In this document: positions 16,461 through 24,620 of the stretch, one piece after another
Layout of the letters: each line of letters begins with the position of its first letter
Numbering within the stretch: the stretch's first letter is position 1
Source: JBJXHG01 sp046160865
Lineage (GTDB): Bacteria; Planctomycetota; UBA1135; GCA-002686595
Length of the DNA stretch: 64,000 nucleotides
Direction: 5' to 3'
Assembly: GCA_046160865.1 (NCBI GenBank)
Contig: JBJXHG010000164.1
Span: forward strand, 1-64,000
The notes under the pieces: model-generated
What the model was told of the DNA's origin: nothing
The model's input: the letters and a program-made list of their open reading frames with translations, nothing else
The model's database searches: none
Position numbers and translations under genes: made by a program

Positions 16461-17093
16461 ATGGCATCAGTTCCGAACGGCAACCGACTTTCCGCGGACG
16501 AGGCGCTCGGCCGGCTGATCGAAGGGAATCAGCGGTTCCTTCGGGGCGCGGCGCGCAGCTCTGCGTTCCGGCGCGAGCAGGTCAGCGATCTCGCCAAGGG
16601 CCAAAGTCCTTACGCAACCATCCTCGGTTGCAGCGATTCCCGCGTGCCTCCCGAGGCGATCTTCGATGCCGGCTTGGGAGAGCTGTTCGTCATCCGCGTC
16701 GCGGGCAACGTCTGTTCGCCGGAGATCGCAGGAACGTTGCAGTACGCGGGCGCGTACTTGGAGACACCGCTCTTCGTGGTGCTCGGCCACGAAGGTTGCG
16801 GAGCGGTCAGCGCAGCGCTGGCGAGCAAGCACGAAGGGGAGCAGTTCCGTTCGCGCGTGCAGCTGCTCTTGACGAGCATCGTCCCCGGCCTACCGGAGCT
16901 CGACCCGACGCGCTCTCCGCAAGAGCAGGCGTCGCTCGCGGTCGAGAGCAACGTGCGCTGGACCGTTCGCCAGATCTTGGACACGCCGGAGGCGCAGGCG
17001 CGCGCGGCGGAAGGCCGAGCGAAGATCGTCGGCGCGGTCTATGAACTCGAAAGCGGTCGCGTGAGGCTCCTGTCCCCGGGATCACGGACATGA
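16461..17093 (+). CDS. beta-class carbonic anhydrase (copy 2)
   Basis: A 210-residue enzyme with the same catalytic set as copy 1: C57, D59 and R61 in CSDSR, H110 and C113 in GHEGCG. It interconverts CO2 and bicarbonate. Changes relative to copy 1 are scattered and conservative (W66 to A, Y85 to C, A97-S98 to G-A among others), and none touches the zinc site, so both copies should be active. The two genes lie 13 kb apart with the same orientation. No strong binding site precedes the ATG, which is the shared start of the two copies. Confidence 0.9.
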   Translation: MASVPNGNRLSADEALGRLIEGNQRFLRGAARSSAFRREQVSDLAKGQSPYATILGCSDSRVPPEAIFDAGLGELFVIRVAGNVCSPEIAGTLQYAGAYLETPLFVVLGHEGCGAVSAALASKHEGEQFRSRVQLLLTSIVPGLPELDPTRSPQEQASLAVESNVRWTVRQILDTPEAQARAAEGRAKIVGAVYELESGRVRLLSPGSRT

Positions 17094-17240
17094 TCGAAAC
17101 GGAACGGGCTCGTGTTGAAGCGAGACTCGACGGAGCACGAATCTCGCACGCGCAGGGACACGGTCGCGTTCTCGGTTAGGATGATTGGGCGGTCGACACT
17201 GCGCGCTTTCACCTCGGCTCTCGAAAGAGAAAGGACTCCG

Positions 17241-17729
17241 ATGCACTCGATCTTCGTGCACCTCCTGGACGCCTCCCGAGTCGAGATTTCCGGCTACTTC
17301 GATGCGCAGGCCGAGAGGGGTATGCGCGAGCACTGGTACCATCCCAATCGATCCGATCCGGTGTTTTCGATTCGGTTCCCGCACGGCGACTCCGACTTCC
17401 GTGATCCAGAGAATCGAAACGATGTCGTCGAAGCGCTTGGCGGGGATCCCAATCTGACCGTCCAGTTCGACGCGGGCGCCAAGCATCCCGGCCACAAGGA
17501 GCTGCGCGCGTTCCTCGTCCAGCTCCTGTCGAAGTATGCAGGCGTGGCACTCGACGACCTGTCGACCCACGTCTGGACGGTGGACGACTTGCGCACGGAT
17601 CTACACGTCCACGGCTTCTCGTTCGCCGATCACGAGAGCTGGCGCAAGCTGCACCACGTACACCCCGCTGTTCCACGCCACGCAGAGCACGGCGAGAAGC
17701 GCGGAGGAGAGGGCCGCCTCTCGTCGTGA
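17241..17729 (+). CDS. hypothetical protein, soluble, 162 residues
   Basis: I do not recognise this protein. It has no signal peptide or membrane segment. The N-terminal half alternates short strands (HSIFVHLLDASRVEISGYF) with acidic turns; the middle is helical (ELRAFLVQLLSKYAGVALD) and the end is rich in His. Start and reading frame are supported by AAAGAGAAAGGA ahead of the ATG at 17241. It lies 147 bases behind carbonic anhydrase copy 2 on the same strand; copy 1 has no such neighbour. Confidence 0.55.
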   Translation: MHSIFVHLLDASRVEISGYFDAQAERGMREHWYHPNRSDPVFSIRFPHGDSDFRDPENRNDVVEALGGDPNLTVQFDAGAKHPGHKELRAFLVQLLSKYAGVALDDLSTHVWTVDDLRTDLHVHGFSFADHESWRKLHHVHPAVPRHAEHGEKRGGEGRLSS

Positions 17730-18090
17730 CCGCGCGGGTCACGCTCAGTTCACGTCGAACAGGCCAGCCACACGAAGAGTCGACAGGTCGGGCAACTTCG
17801 CCTTCGCGTGCGCGCTCGACACGCCGTCGCCGACCGCGTGTCGTTAGATCGCATGCACGGCGGTTCTCCGACTGTGCGCGCGCGATCGCAGTGAGTTCGC
17901 TGCGCTGACGACTCGTCGTGCTCATCGCGTGCTGCCGGCGGTACTCGTCCTGTGACGCGCGCCGCACCGCATGCGGGCGGACCGAGCACCGCGACGACCC
18001 GCAGGCGCGACCGCCGTGACCCTCGGAGCGCCCGCAGGCTCGTTACCTGCCGGTGACCAAGTTGGTCGGCGCGCGGTCGTACATCCGCGC
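17730..18090. other. intergenic region ahead of the VIT/VWA gene
   Basis: No gene is seen in either strand. The last 120 bases are the ones duplicated ahead of the pseudogene at 7357, and presumably hold the promoter of the VIT/VWA gene. No convincing -35/-10 pair could be picked in this GC-rich stretch. Confidence 0.45.
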
Positions 18091-20397
18091 ATGAAGCACG
18101 GCATGCACGGCGTCGGTAGGCGGTTCCTGGTGTTCGCGACTCTGATCGGGCTCGCTAGCGCGCCGTCGCGCGCGCAAGTCGCATCCCTCGCACCGCAGCA
18201 CGCCCCGGATCACGACTGGGTGGGCGTGTCCCATCTCGTGATGCCGCAGACGCGCGCCTTCGCGCTCGAGCGCGGCCGCGATCCCATCGTGATCGAGCGC
18301 ATCGAAGCGCGCGTCGAGATCATCGAGCAGGCGGCGGTCACCACGCTCGAGATCGCCGTGCGCAACCCGTCGTCGCGTCCGGCCGAGGTGGTGCTCTTGC
18401 TGCCGGTTCCTGAAGACGCCGCGGTGCACTCCTTCTTGTTCGAGGGCTCTGCGAGCGAGAAGGCGGCGCGCCTCCTGCCGCGCGACGAGGCACGGCGCAC
18501 GTACGACGGCATCGTCGCGCAGATCAAGGATCCGGCGTTGCTCGAGTTCGCGGGCTGGAACTTGATCCGTTCGAGCGTGTTCCCCGTGCCGGCGAATGGC
18601 ACGCAGCGCGTGCGCCTCTCGTACGACCACGTGCTGACGGCCGAGCACGGACGCGTCGACTACGTGCTGCCGCGCAGCGAGTCGCTGACGGTCGAGGTGC
18701 CGTGGAGCATCCAGGTGGGCATCCGCTCGCGCTCGCCGATCTCGCTCGTCTATTCGCCGAGCCACGAGCTCGTCACGTCGTTGCGCGAGCCGCGCCACGT
18801 CGCGTTGCATGTACATGAGCGGCGTGCGAGCGATCCGGGCGCGTTTCGCTTCTCGTACTTGCTCGAGCAGGGCGAGCTCAGCGCGTCGCTGATCGCGTAT
18901 CCCGACACCTCCATCGGCGGCGGCTACTTCCTCTTGATGGCCGGCCTGCCGGCGGGCATCGACGCGCGCGCGCCGCGGGTTGCGCGCGAGGTGACGCTCG
19001 TGATCGACCGCTCGGGCAGCATGGCCGGACCCAAGCTCGATCAAGCGCGCGCCGCGGCAAATCAGGTGATCGAAGCGCTGGAGTTCGGCGAGGACTTCAA
19101 CATCGTCGACTACTCGACGCAGGTCGCGCAGTTCGCGCCGCGTCCGGTCACCAAGGACGCGACGACGCTGCGCGCGGCGCGCGAGTACATCGCCACCATG
19201 CGCGCGATGGGCGGAACGAACATCGCAGGTGCGCTGGTCGAGGCGTTGCGACCCGCGCCGCGCGCGGGCGTGCTGCCGATCGTGCTGTTCCTGACCGACG
19301 GCCTGCCGACGGTCGGCCGCACCGCGGAGCTCGCCATCCGCGACCTCGTCGAACACGGCAACCTCCATGCACGGCGCATCTTCACCTTTGGGGTCGGCAA
19401 CGACGTCAACGTGCCGCTGCTCGATCGCATCGCGGACGTGACGCGCGCCGCGAGTACCTATGTGCTGCCGCGCGAGGATGTCGAGCTGGCCGTCGCGCGC
19501 GTGTTCGGCCGCTCGAGCGGTCCCGTGCTGTCGGACCTCGAACTCGGGTCGTATGACGGGCAAGGTAACCCGACGACGCGCGCCGTGCGCGATCTCGCGC
19601 CGGCACGCCTGCCCGATTTGTTCGCTGGCGACCAACTGCTCGTGCTCGGCCGCTATGTCGGCGGCGAGCCGATCGACTTCCGCCTGAGCGGGACTCTGCG
19701 CGGAGAGCGCCGCACCTTCGCGTTTCGCTTCGGGCTCGACACCGCCAGCACGCGCAACGCCTTCGTGCCGCGCCTGTGGGCGACGCGCCACATCGCGCTG
19801 CTCGTCGACCAAGTTCGCCAGGCCGGCGCAGACTTCACGAACACTCCGGCCGAGATCGGTCGCAGTCTGTTCACCGATCCGCGCTTCAAGGAGATCGCCG
19901 ACGAGATCCTCGCGCTCTCGACGCGCTTCGGCGTGCTGAGCGAGTACACCGCGTTCCTCAGCCTCGAGGGCACGAACCTCGGCGACTGGGAAGGGCTGCG
20001 TGCCGCGTGCACGAGCGAGCTCGACAGCAAGGCCGTGCGTACGCGCTCGGGCGCCGGCGCCGTCAATCAAGGGCTCAATCACAACGAGCGCAAGCTCACG
20101 GGACAGCTCGACTACAAGAACGGCTACTGGGATAGCAACCAGCAACGCGTCGAGCTCTCCGGCGTTCAACAAGTCTGCGATCGCGCCTTCTTCAAGCGCG
20201 GCGCGCAGTGGATCGACGCCGGCATCCTCTTGCGCAAATCGGCGCTCGCGCCGGCGCGCACGATCGAGTTCGGCAGCAGCGAGCACGCGTTGCTACTGGA
20301 AAAGCTGATCACCGAGGGACGTCAGGGACTGCTCGCGCTCGAGGGCGAGATCTTGATCGAGCTCGGTGGAGAGAACGTCCTCATCCACAACCGGTGA
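18091..20397 (+). CDS. exported VIT- and VWA-domain protein
   Basis: A 768-residue protein with a signal peptide (1 to about 28, ending RAQ). Residues about 55-170 form a VIT domain, with VTTLEIAVRNPSSRPAEVVL and LPRDEARRTYDGIVAQIKDP typical of the family. A von Willebrand A domain follows from about residue 298, with the metal site DRSGSM near 305 and LTDGLPT further on. The last 250 residues are beta-rich, then form a mixed tail. Proteins of this layout are common in envelope or marine-snow-type bacteria but have no agreed function; the intact metal site suggests ligand binding. It is followed after 59 bases by another VWA gene, and the first 75 codons plus upstream region have been duplicated at 7240-7587. 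Confidence 0.85.
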   Translation: MKHGMHGVGRRFLVFATLIGLASAPSRAQVASLAPQHAPDHDWVGVSHLVMPQTRAFALERGRDPIVIERIEARVEIIEQAAVTTLEIAVRNPSSRPAEVVLLLPVPEDAAVHSFLFEGSASEKAARLLPRDEARRTYDGIVAQIKDPALLEFAGWNLIRSSVFPVPANGTQRVRLSYDHVLTAEHGRVDYVLPRSESLTVEVPWSIQVGIRSRSPISLVYSPSHELVTSLREPRHVALHVHERRASDPGAFRFSYLLEQGELSASLIAYPDTSIGGGYFLLMAGLPAGIDARAPRVAREVTLVIDRSGSMAGPKLDQARAAANQVIEALEFGEDFNIVDYSTQVAQFAPRPVTKDATTLRAAREYIATMRAMGGTNIAGALVEALRPAPRAGVLPIVLFLTDGLPTVGRTAELAIRDLVEHGNLHARRIFTFGVGNDVNVPLLDRIADVTRAASTYVLPREDVELAVARVFGRSSGPVLSDLELGSYDGQGNPTTRAVRDLAPARLPDLFAGDQLLVLGRYVGGEPIDFRLSGTLRGERRTFAFRFGLDTASTRNAFVPRLWATRHIALLVDQVRQAGADFTNTPAEIGRSLFTDPRFKEIADEILALSTRFGVLSEYTAFLSLEGTNLGDWEGLRAACTSELDSKAVRTRSGAGAVNQGLNHNERKLTGQLDYKNGYWDSNQQRVELSGVQQVCDRAFFKRGAQWIDAGILLRKSALAPARTIEFGSSEHALLLEKLITEGRQGLLALEGEILIELGGENVLIHNR

Positions 20398-20456
20398 GGA
20401 GCGACCAACAACCGGCGCGCGGCCCGTCCGCGCGCCAACTTCAAGGAGACGATTCC

Positions 20457-21614
20457 ATGTTCAAGACGATGTGCGTGAGTTCCCTGCTCTTGTCGGGCGG
20501 CTTCATCTTTCCGAAGCACGCAGCGCCCCCGGACGCGACGAGCACCGTCGTCGCGCCTCCGACGCCGGCAGCGCCCGCCGTCGATCTCGCCATCTGCCTC
20601 GACACGAGTGGCAGCATGGAAGGCCTGATCGACGCCGCGCGCGCAAAATTGTGGGCGGTGGTCAACGACCTCGCGCTCGCGCGCCCAGAGCCTCGGCTGC
20701 GCGTCGCGCTCCTGACGTTTGGCAACGACAGCCATCCGGCGGAGAACGGCTGGGTCCGGCTCGACGTGCCGTTCACGGCCGACCTCGACCTCATCTCGCA
20801 GCACTTGTTCGCGCTGACGACGGGCGGCGGCACCGAGCTCGTCGGCCGCGTGATCCAGCGCGCCACCGACGAGCTTGCATGGAGCCCCGAATCCAACGCG
20901 CTGCGCCTGATGATCGTCGCCGGCAACGAAGCGGCAGACCAAGACCAGACCGTGCGCTTCCAGGACGCCTGCGCGCGCTCGATCGCGCGCGGCATCATGG
21001 TCGACGCGATCTACTGCGGCCCGGATGGTGACGAGATCGCCGCCGGCTGGCGCGCCGTCGCGCGCTCGGCGGACGGGCAGTTCGCCGCGATCGACCACCA
21101 GAACGGGACCTTCGCGATCGCGTCGCCGTTCGACGCGCGCCTGGGCGAGCTCAGCGCCCTGCTCAACGCGACCTACATTCCTTATGGATCAGCGGGCGAA
21201 GCGGGTCGCATGAACCAGAGCGCGCAGGACCAGAACGCCGGCAAGCTCTCGTCCGATGCCGCCGCGGCGCGCGCGGTGTGCAAGTCCACCGGCAACTACC
21301 GGTGCGGGTGGGACCTCGTCGACGGCAGCCGGTCGGGGGAGATCAAGCTCGATGCGGTGAAGGCGGGCGATCTCCCGACGGAGCTGCGCAAGTTGTCGAA
21401 GGCCGAGTTGCAGAAGCACGTCGACACGACGTGGACGCAGCGCTCAGAGCTCCAGAAGCAGATCGCCGAGCTCGGCAATCAGCGTCAAGCGTTCGTCAAC
21501 GCACAGATGCTGAAGAGCGCGCTCGATCCCTCGAAGTCGTTCGACTTCGTGCTGCGCAACGCGATCCGCGCGCAAGCGATTGCGAAGGGCTTGGTCTTCC
21601 CCGAGGGTTGCTGA
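20457..21614 (+). CDS. exported VWA-domain protein
   Basis: A 385-residue protein with a short signal-like N terminus. The VWA domain occupies about residues 43-235 and keeps its metal site: DTSGSM near residue 50, and a Thr in TTGGGTE. The C-terminal 130 residues are charged and helical (ELRKLSKAELQKHVDTTWTQRSELQKQIAEL) and may form a coiled coil. CAAGGAG lies ahead of the ATG at 20457. It shares strand and spacing with the VIT/VWA gene, so the two are probably one operon. A strong hairpin at 21646-21676 separates it from the two-component genes. Confidence 0.8.
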   Translation: MFKTMCVSSLLLSGGFIFPKHAAPPDATSTVVAPPTPAAPAVDLAICLDTSGSMEGLIDAARAKLWAVVNDLALARPEPRLRVALLTFGNDSHPAENGWVRLDVPFTADLDLISQHLFALTTGGGTELVGRVIQRATDELAWSPESNALRLMIVAGNEAADQDQTVRFQDACARSIARGIMVDAIYCGPDGDEIAAGWRAVARSADGQFAAIDHQNGTFAIASPFDARLGELSALLNATYIPYGSAGEAGRMNQSAQDQNAGKLSSDAAAARAVCKSTGNYRCGWDLVDGSRSGEIKLDAVKAGDLPTELRKLSKAELQKHVDTTWTQRSELQKQIAELGNQRQAFVNAQMLKSALDPSKSFDFVLRNAIRAQAIAKGLVFPEGC

Positions 21615-21645
21615 TGCGGATGCCGCGCGGTAGCCCGTCTCGAAT

Positions 21646-21676
21646 GCGGGGAGCGTCGCGTGTCGACGCTCCCCGC
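21646..21676 (+). terminator. hairpin between the VWA gene and the response regulator gene
   Basis: A perfect 13-bp stem (GCGGGGAGCGTCG and its complement) with a five-base loop, 31 bases past the stop of the VWA gene. There is no T tract. Just upstream, AGCCCGTCTCGAATGCGGG looks like a shortened copy of the palindromic repeat tips. Confidence 0.5.
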
Positions 21677-21743
21677 GCGTCGCTACCCTTGGGCGTGTGC
21701 CAGACTCGCAAGCAGGCGCCATGACGCGGCGCGGAGATTCGCC

Positions 21744-22469
21744 GTGACGCGCCGCCCGGACTCCAAGAAGGTGCTCGTCGTCGAGGACGACGCCGCGATC
21801 CGGCGCGGACTGTGCGACAGCCTGACCTTCGCAGGCTACGCGGTGATCGAGTGCGCCGACGGGCTCGAGGCACGACGCCTGGCGGTCGCGGCCGAGCTCG
21901 ATCTCGTGTTGCTCGACCTCGTGCTGCCCGGCGCGAGCGGCCTCGAGATCCTGGCCGAGCTGCGCAAGAGTCGTCCGACGTTGCCGGTGATCATGGTCAC
22001 CGCGCGCGGCGCGGAGGAGGATCGCGTGCGCGGGCTGAAACAGGGCGCGGACGACTACGTGGTGAAGCCGTTCAGCTCGAGCGAGCTCCTCGCGCGCGTC
22101 GAGGCCGTGCTGCGCCGCTCGGCGGAGCGGCCGATCGACGTGCACACGCTCGCGGAAGGCGGCCGCACGATCGACCTCGAGCGGCGCGAGGTGCTTTTCG
22201 CCGGCGGCGAACGGCGCCTCTTGTCCGAGCGCGAGGTCGACATCCTGCGCTACCTCGCGAGCTCGAGCGGCCGAGCCGTGACGCGCGAGGAGCTGCTGAC
22301 GCGCGTGTGGGGGATCGACACGCGCGGTCTCACGACGCGCACGATCGACATGCACATCGCGCGGCTGCGCGAGAAGCTCGGCGAGGATCCAGACCGCGCG
22401 CGCATCGTCGTCACCGTGCGCTCGAAGGGCTACATGCTAGGGCGTGCGGTGGAGATCGCGGCACCGTGA
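21744..22469 (+). CDS. OmpR-type response regulator
   Basis: A 241-residue two-component regulator. The receiver domain covers about residues 8-122 with acidic pocket E14-D15-D16, phospho-acceptor D58 in LLDLVLPG, T86 and K108 in KPF. The C-terminal winged helix (about 140-235) has LSEREVDILRYL, the recognition region TRTIDMHIARLREKLG and VRSKGYML, as in OmpR/PhoB proteins. The GTG at 21744 is chosen since the receiver begins eight codons later and GGAG lies upstream. Its stop overlaps the kinase start (GTGA), so both are made together. The regulated genes are not known, but the VWA genes upstream are candidates. Confidence 0.9.
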   Translation: MTRRPDSKKVLVVEDDAAIRRGLCDSLTFAGYAVIECADGLEARRLAVAAELDLVLLDLVLPGASGLEILAELRKSRPTLPVIMVTARGAEEDRVRGLKQGADDYVVKPFSSSELLARVEAVLRRSAERPIDVHTLAEGGRTIDLERREVLFAGGERRLLSEREVDILRYLASSSGRAVTREELLTRVWGIDTRGLTTRTIDMHIARLREKLGEDPDRARIVVTVRSKGYMLGRAVEIAAP

Positions 22470-24361
22470 AGCGCAACCATCGCCGCTGGTGGCTGATCTA
22501 CGGCGCGTGCGCGCTCTCGACGCTCGTCGCATTGACCTGGATGACGCGCTCGGTGCTCGAGCTCGAGCGCGCCGAGCAGCGTGCGCGCGCGAGCACGGCG
22601 CACGAGGCCGCGCTGCGCCTGGCGCTTTGGCGCATGGACTCGTGGTTCGCGCCGCACCTCGAACAGGAAGCGGCGCGCCCCTACCACGAGTATTTGCCGT
22701 ACTTCTCCGAGGAACGCGCCTACACGCGCTTGTTCCACCGCATCGAGCCGGGCGAAGTACTGACCACTTCGCCGTTGCTCGCTTTCCGCTCGGAGATCGT
22801 GCGCATCCACTTCCAGGTCGACGCGCGCGGTGCGTGGAGCTCGCCGCAGGTGCCGACCGGCAACCTGCGCGATCTCGCCGAGACCAATGGCCACGACGCG
22901 GGCGAACTCGACCGCATGCAGGCACAGCTCGCCGATCTCGCCGCGCTGCTCGGTCCGGAGGAGCTCGCCTGCGCGCAGGTCGAGAGCGAGAGCGCGCTCA
23001 TCGCATTGATCAGCAAGGCGCTGCCGCCGGAGCAGCTCGCCAAGCTCGGAGCGCCCGCCGGATCGAAAGAACGCGAGGCCGCGGCGTCGGCCAAGAACGA
23101 GCGCGACCTCTCGCAGCGTGCGCAGCAGAGCTACCTGCGCCAGAAGCAGAACTTCGCCGTCGAGGGCGCCGTCACCGACACCGACGCAGGGGCTAACGCT
23201 GCGTCACCCGCGAACGGTCGGCGCGCGAGCTCACCCTCGCCGAGTGCACTGGTTCCCGTGTGGTTCACCGGGCCCGCGCCGGTGCGCGCGCGCGAGCTGT
23301 GCTTCGTGCGTCGCGTGCGCGTCGGCGGGGAGCACGGCGAAGAGCTCGTGCAAGGCTTCGTCGCCGACTGGCCGCACCTGCGCATGCTGCTGCTCGAGCA
23401 GGTGCGCGACTTGTTCGGCGACGCCGACCTCGTGCCGCAGACCGGTGCATTCTCCGCTGGCGAAGGCCGCCAGGAACTGGCGTCCGCGGCGAGCGCGGAC
23501 GCGGCGCCGCGCCTCGCGGCCTTCCCGGCCGAGCTCTCCGCGCACTGTCCGCCCGCGCCGCCGCTCGCGTGGGTGACGCCGGTGCGCGCGACGCTGTGGA
23601 CGACGTGGCTCGCGGCGCTGATCGCGGTCGCAGCGGTCGGCGTCACGCTGCACGCGAGCATTGCGCACGGCGAGAAGCGGAGCCGTTTCGCCTCGGCCGT
23701 GACGCACGAGCTGCGCACGCCGCTGACGACCTTCCGCATGTACTCGGAGATGCTTGCCAAGGGCATGGTGCCGCCGGAGCAGCGCGCGACGTACCTGGAG
23801 ACCTTGGAGAAGGAGTCCGAGCGCCTCGCGCACCTCGTTGAAAACGTCATGGTGCACGCGCAGCTCGAGGAGGGCCGGCGCAAGCTCGCGCGCGAGCGCA
23901 TGCCGCTCGACGCGATTCTCGAGCGCGTGCTGCCGATGCTCGAGCGCCGCGCGCGCGACGCTGGTGCGGTGTTCACCGTCGACGTCGAGAGCGCGCGCGG
24001 CGCCTTGCTCGCGACCGATGCGCACGCCGTCGGCCAGATCCTGCTCAACCTGGTCGACAACGCCTGCAAGTACGGGCGCACGGGGACGACTGCGTCGATC
24101 GAGATCGATGCGCGCGCGAGTCACACCACGCTCGCGCTGCGCGTGCGCGATCACGGTCCGGGCGTGCCTCCCGCGCTGGCACGCGCGATCTTCCAGCCCT
24201 TCGAGCGTGGTGAACGCGACGAGCGCGATCCGAGCCCGGGCGTGGGCCTCGGCCTCGCGATCGCGCGGGGCCTCGCGCGTGAGCTCGGCGGTGATCTGCG
24301 CCTGGAACATCGAGACGGCGCAGGCGCGTGCTTCTGCTTGGAGCTGCCGCTCGCGGGGTAG
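22466..24361 (+). CDS. sensor histidine kinase
   Basis: A 631-residue membrane kinase starting at a GTG that overlaps the regulator's stop by four bases. Membrane segments lie at about 9-26 and 377-398 and enclose a large periplasmic region of 350 residues that I do not recognise. Then come a HisKA domain with the phospho-acceptor H414 in THELRTPL and an ATPase domain with NLVDNACKYG, DHGPGVP and GVGLGLAIARGLA. All catalytic boxes are present. The periplasmic part includes an Ala/Ser-rich linker near residues 235-262. It should phosphorylate the regulator encoded just upstream in response to an envelope signal. Confidence 0.9.
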   Translation: MKRNHRRWWLIYGACALSTLVALTWMTRSVLELERAEQRARASTAHEAALRLALWRMDSWFAPHLEQEAARPYHEYLPYFSEERAYTRLFHRIEPGEVLTTSPLLAFRSEIVRIHFQVDARGAWSSPQVPTGNLRDLAETNGHDAGELDRMQAQLADLAALLGPEELACAQVESESALIALISKALPPEQLAKLGAPAGSKEREAAASAKNERDLSQRAQQSYLRQKQNFAVEGAVTDTDAGANAASPANGRRASSPSPSALVPVWFTGPAPVRARELCFVRRVRVGGEHGEELVQGFVADWPHLRMLLLEQVRDLFGDADLVPQTGAFSAGEGRQELASAASADAAPRLAAFPAELSAHCPPAPPLAWVTPVRATLWTTWLAALIAVAAVGVTLHASIAHGEKRSRFASAVTHELRTPLTTFRMYSEMLAKGMVPPEQRATYLETLEKESERLAHLVENVMVHAQLEEGRRKLARERMPLDAILERVLPMLERRARDAGAVFTVDVESARGALLATDAHAVGQILLNLVDNACKYGRTGTTASIEIDARASHTTLALRVRDHGPGVPPALARAIFQPFERGERDERDPSPGVGLGLAIARGLARELGGDLRLEHRDGAGACFCLELPLAG

Positions 24362-24385
24362 GAGATCGGTCGACCGCCAGCACTT

Positions 24386-24409
24386 AGCCCGTGGTGAGAA
24401 GTGCGGGCG
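24386..24409. repeat. shortened palindromic repeat (family 1) behind the histidine kinase
   Basis: AGCCCG is joined directly to TGGTGAGAAGTGCGGGC, as if the left arm and centre of the family 1 element had been deleted. It lies 24 bases past the kinase stop codon. Confidence 0.5.
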
Positions 24410-24620
24410 AGTCCGTGACACGCAAGCTCGTGCCGGAGAACGAGGACGGAGCGCAGGCGTGGTAGCGCGGACGCGCTGCGCGCGCTCCTCAGTGCCGGCG
24501 GCCAAACGCCGTGCTCTACTGTTCACGATGCGCGTCGGCTGGTTACTGCGCTCGTCCTTGTACTCTGTCACCCGCATCCTCGCGGCGTGACGGGCCGCCG
24601 ATCGCGCCGTCGAACACTCC

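Noticed and set aside
16461..17729. Carbonic anhydrase copy 2 and the hypothetical gene at 17241 as an operon
   Set aside because: The spacing is 147 bases, the hypothetical gene has its own binding site and copy 1 lacks the neighbour, so linkage is unsupported.
18043..20286. A 747-codon open frame opposite the VIT/VWA gene
   Set aside because: It has the Arg/Ala/Asp-rich make-up of an antisense shadow, and the plus strand encodes clear VIT and VWA domains.
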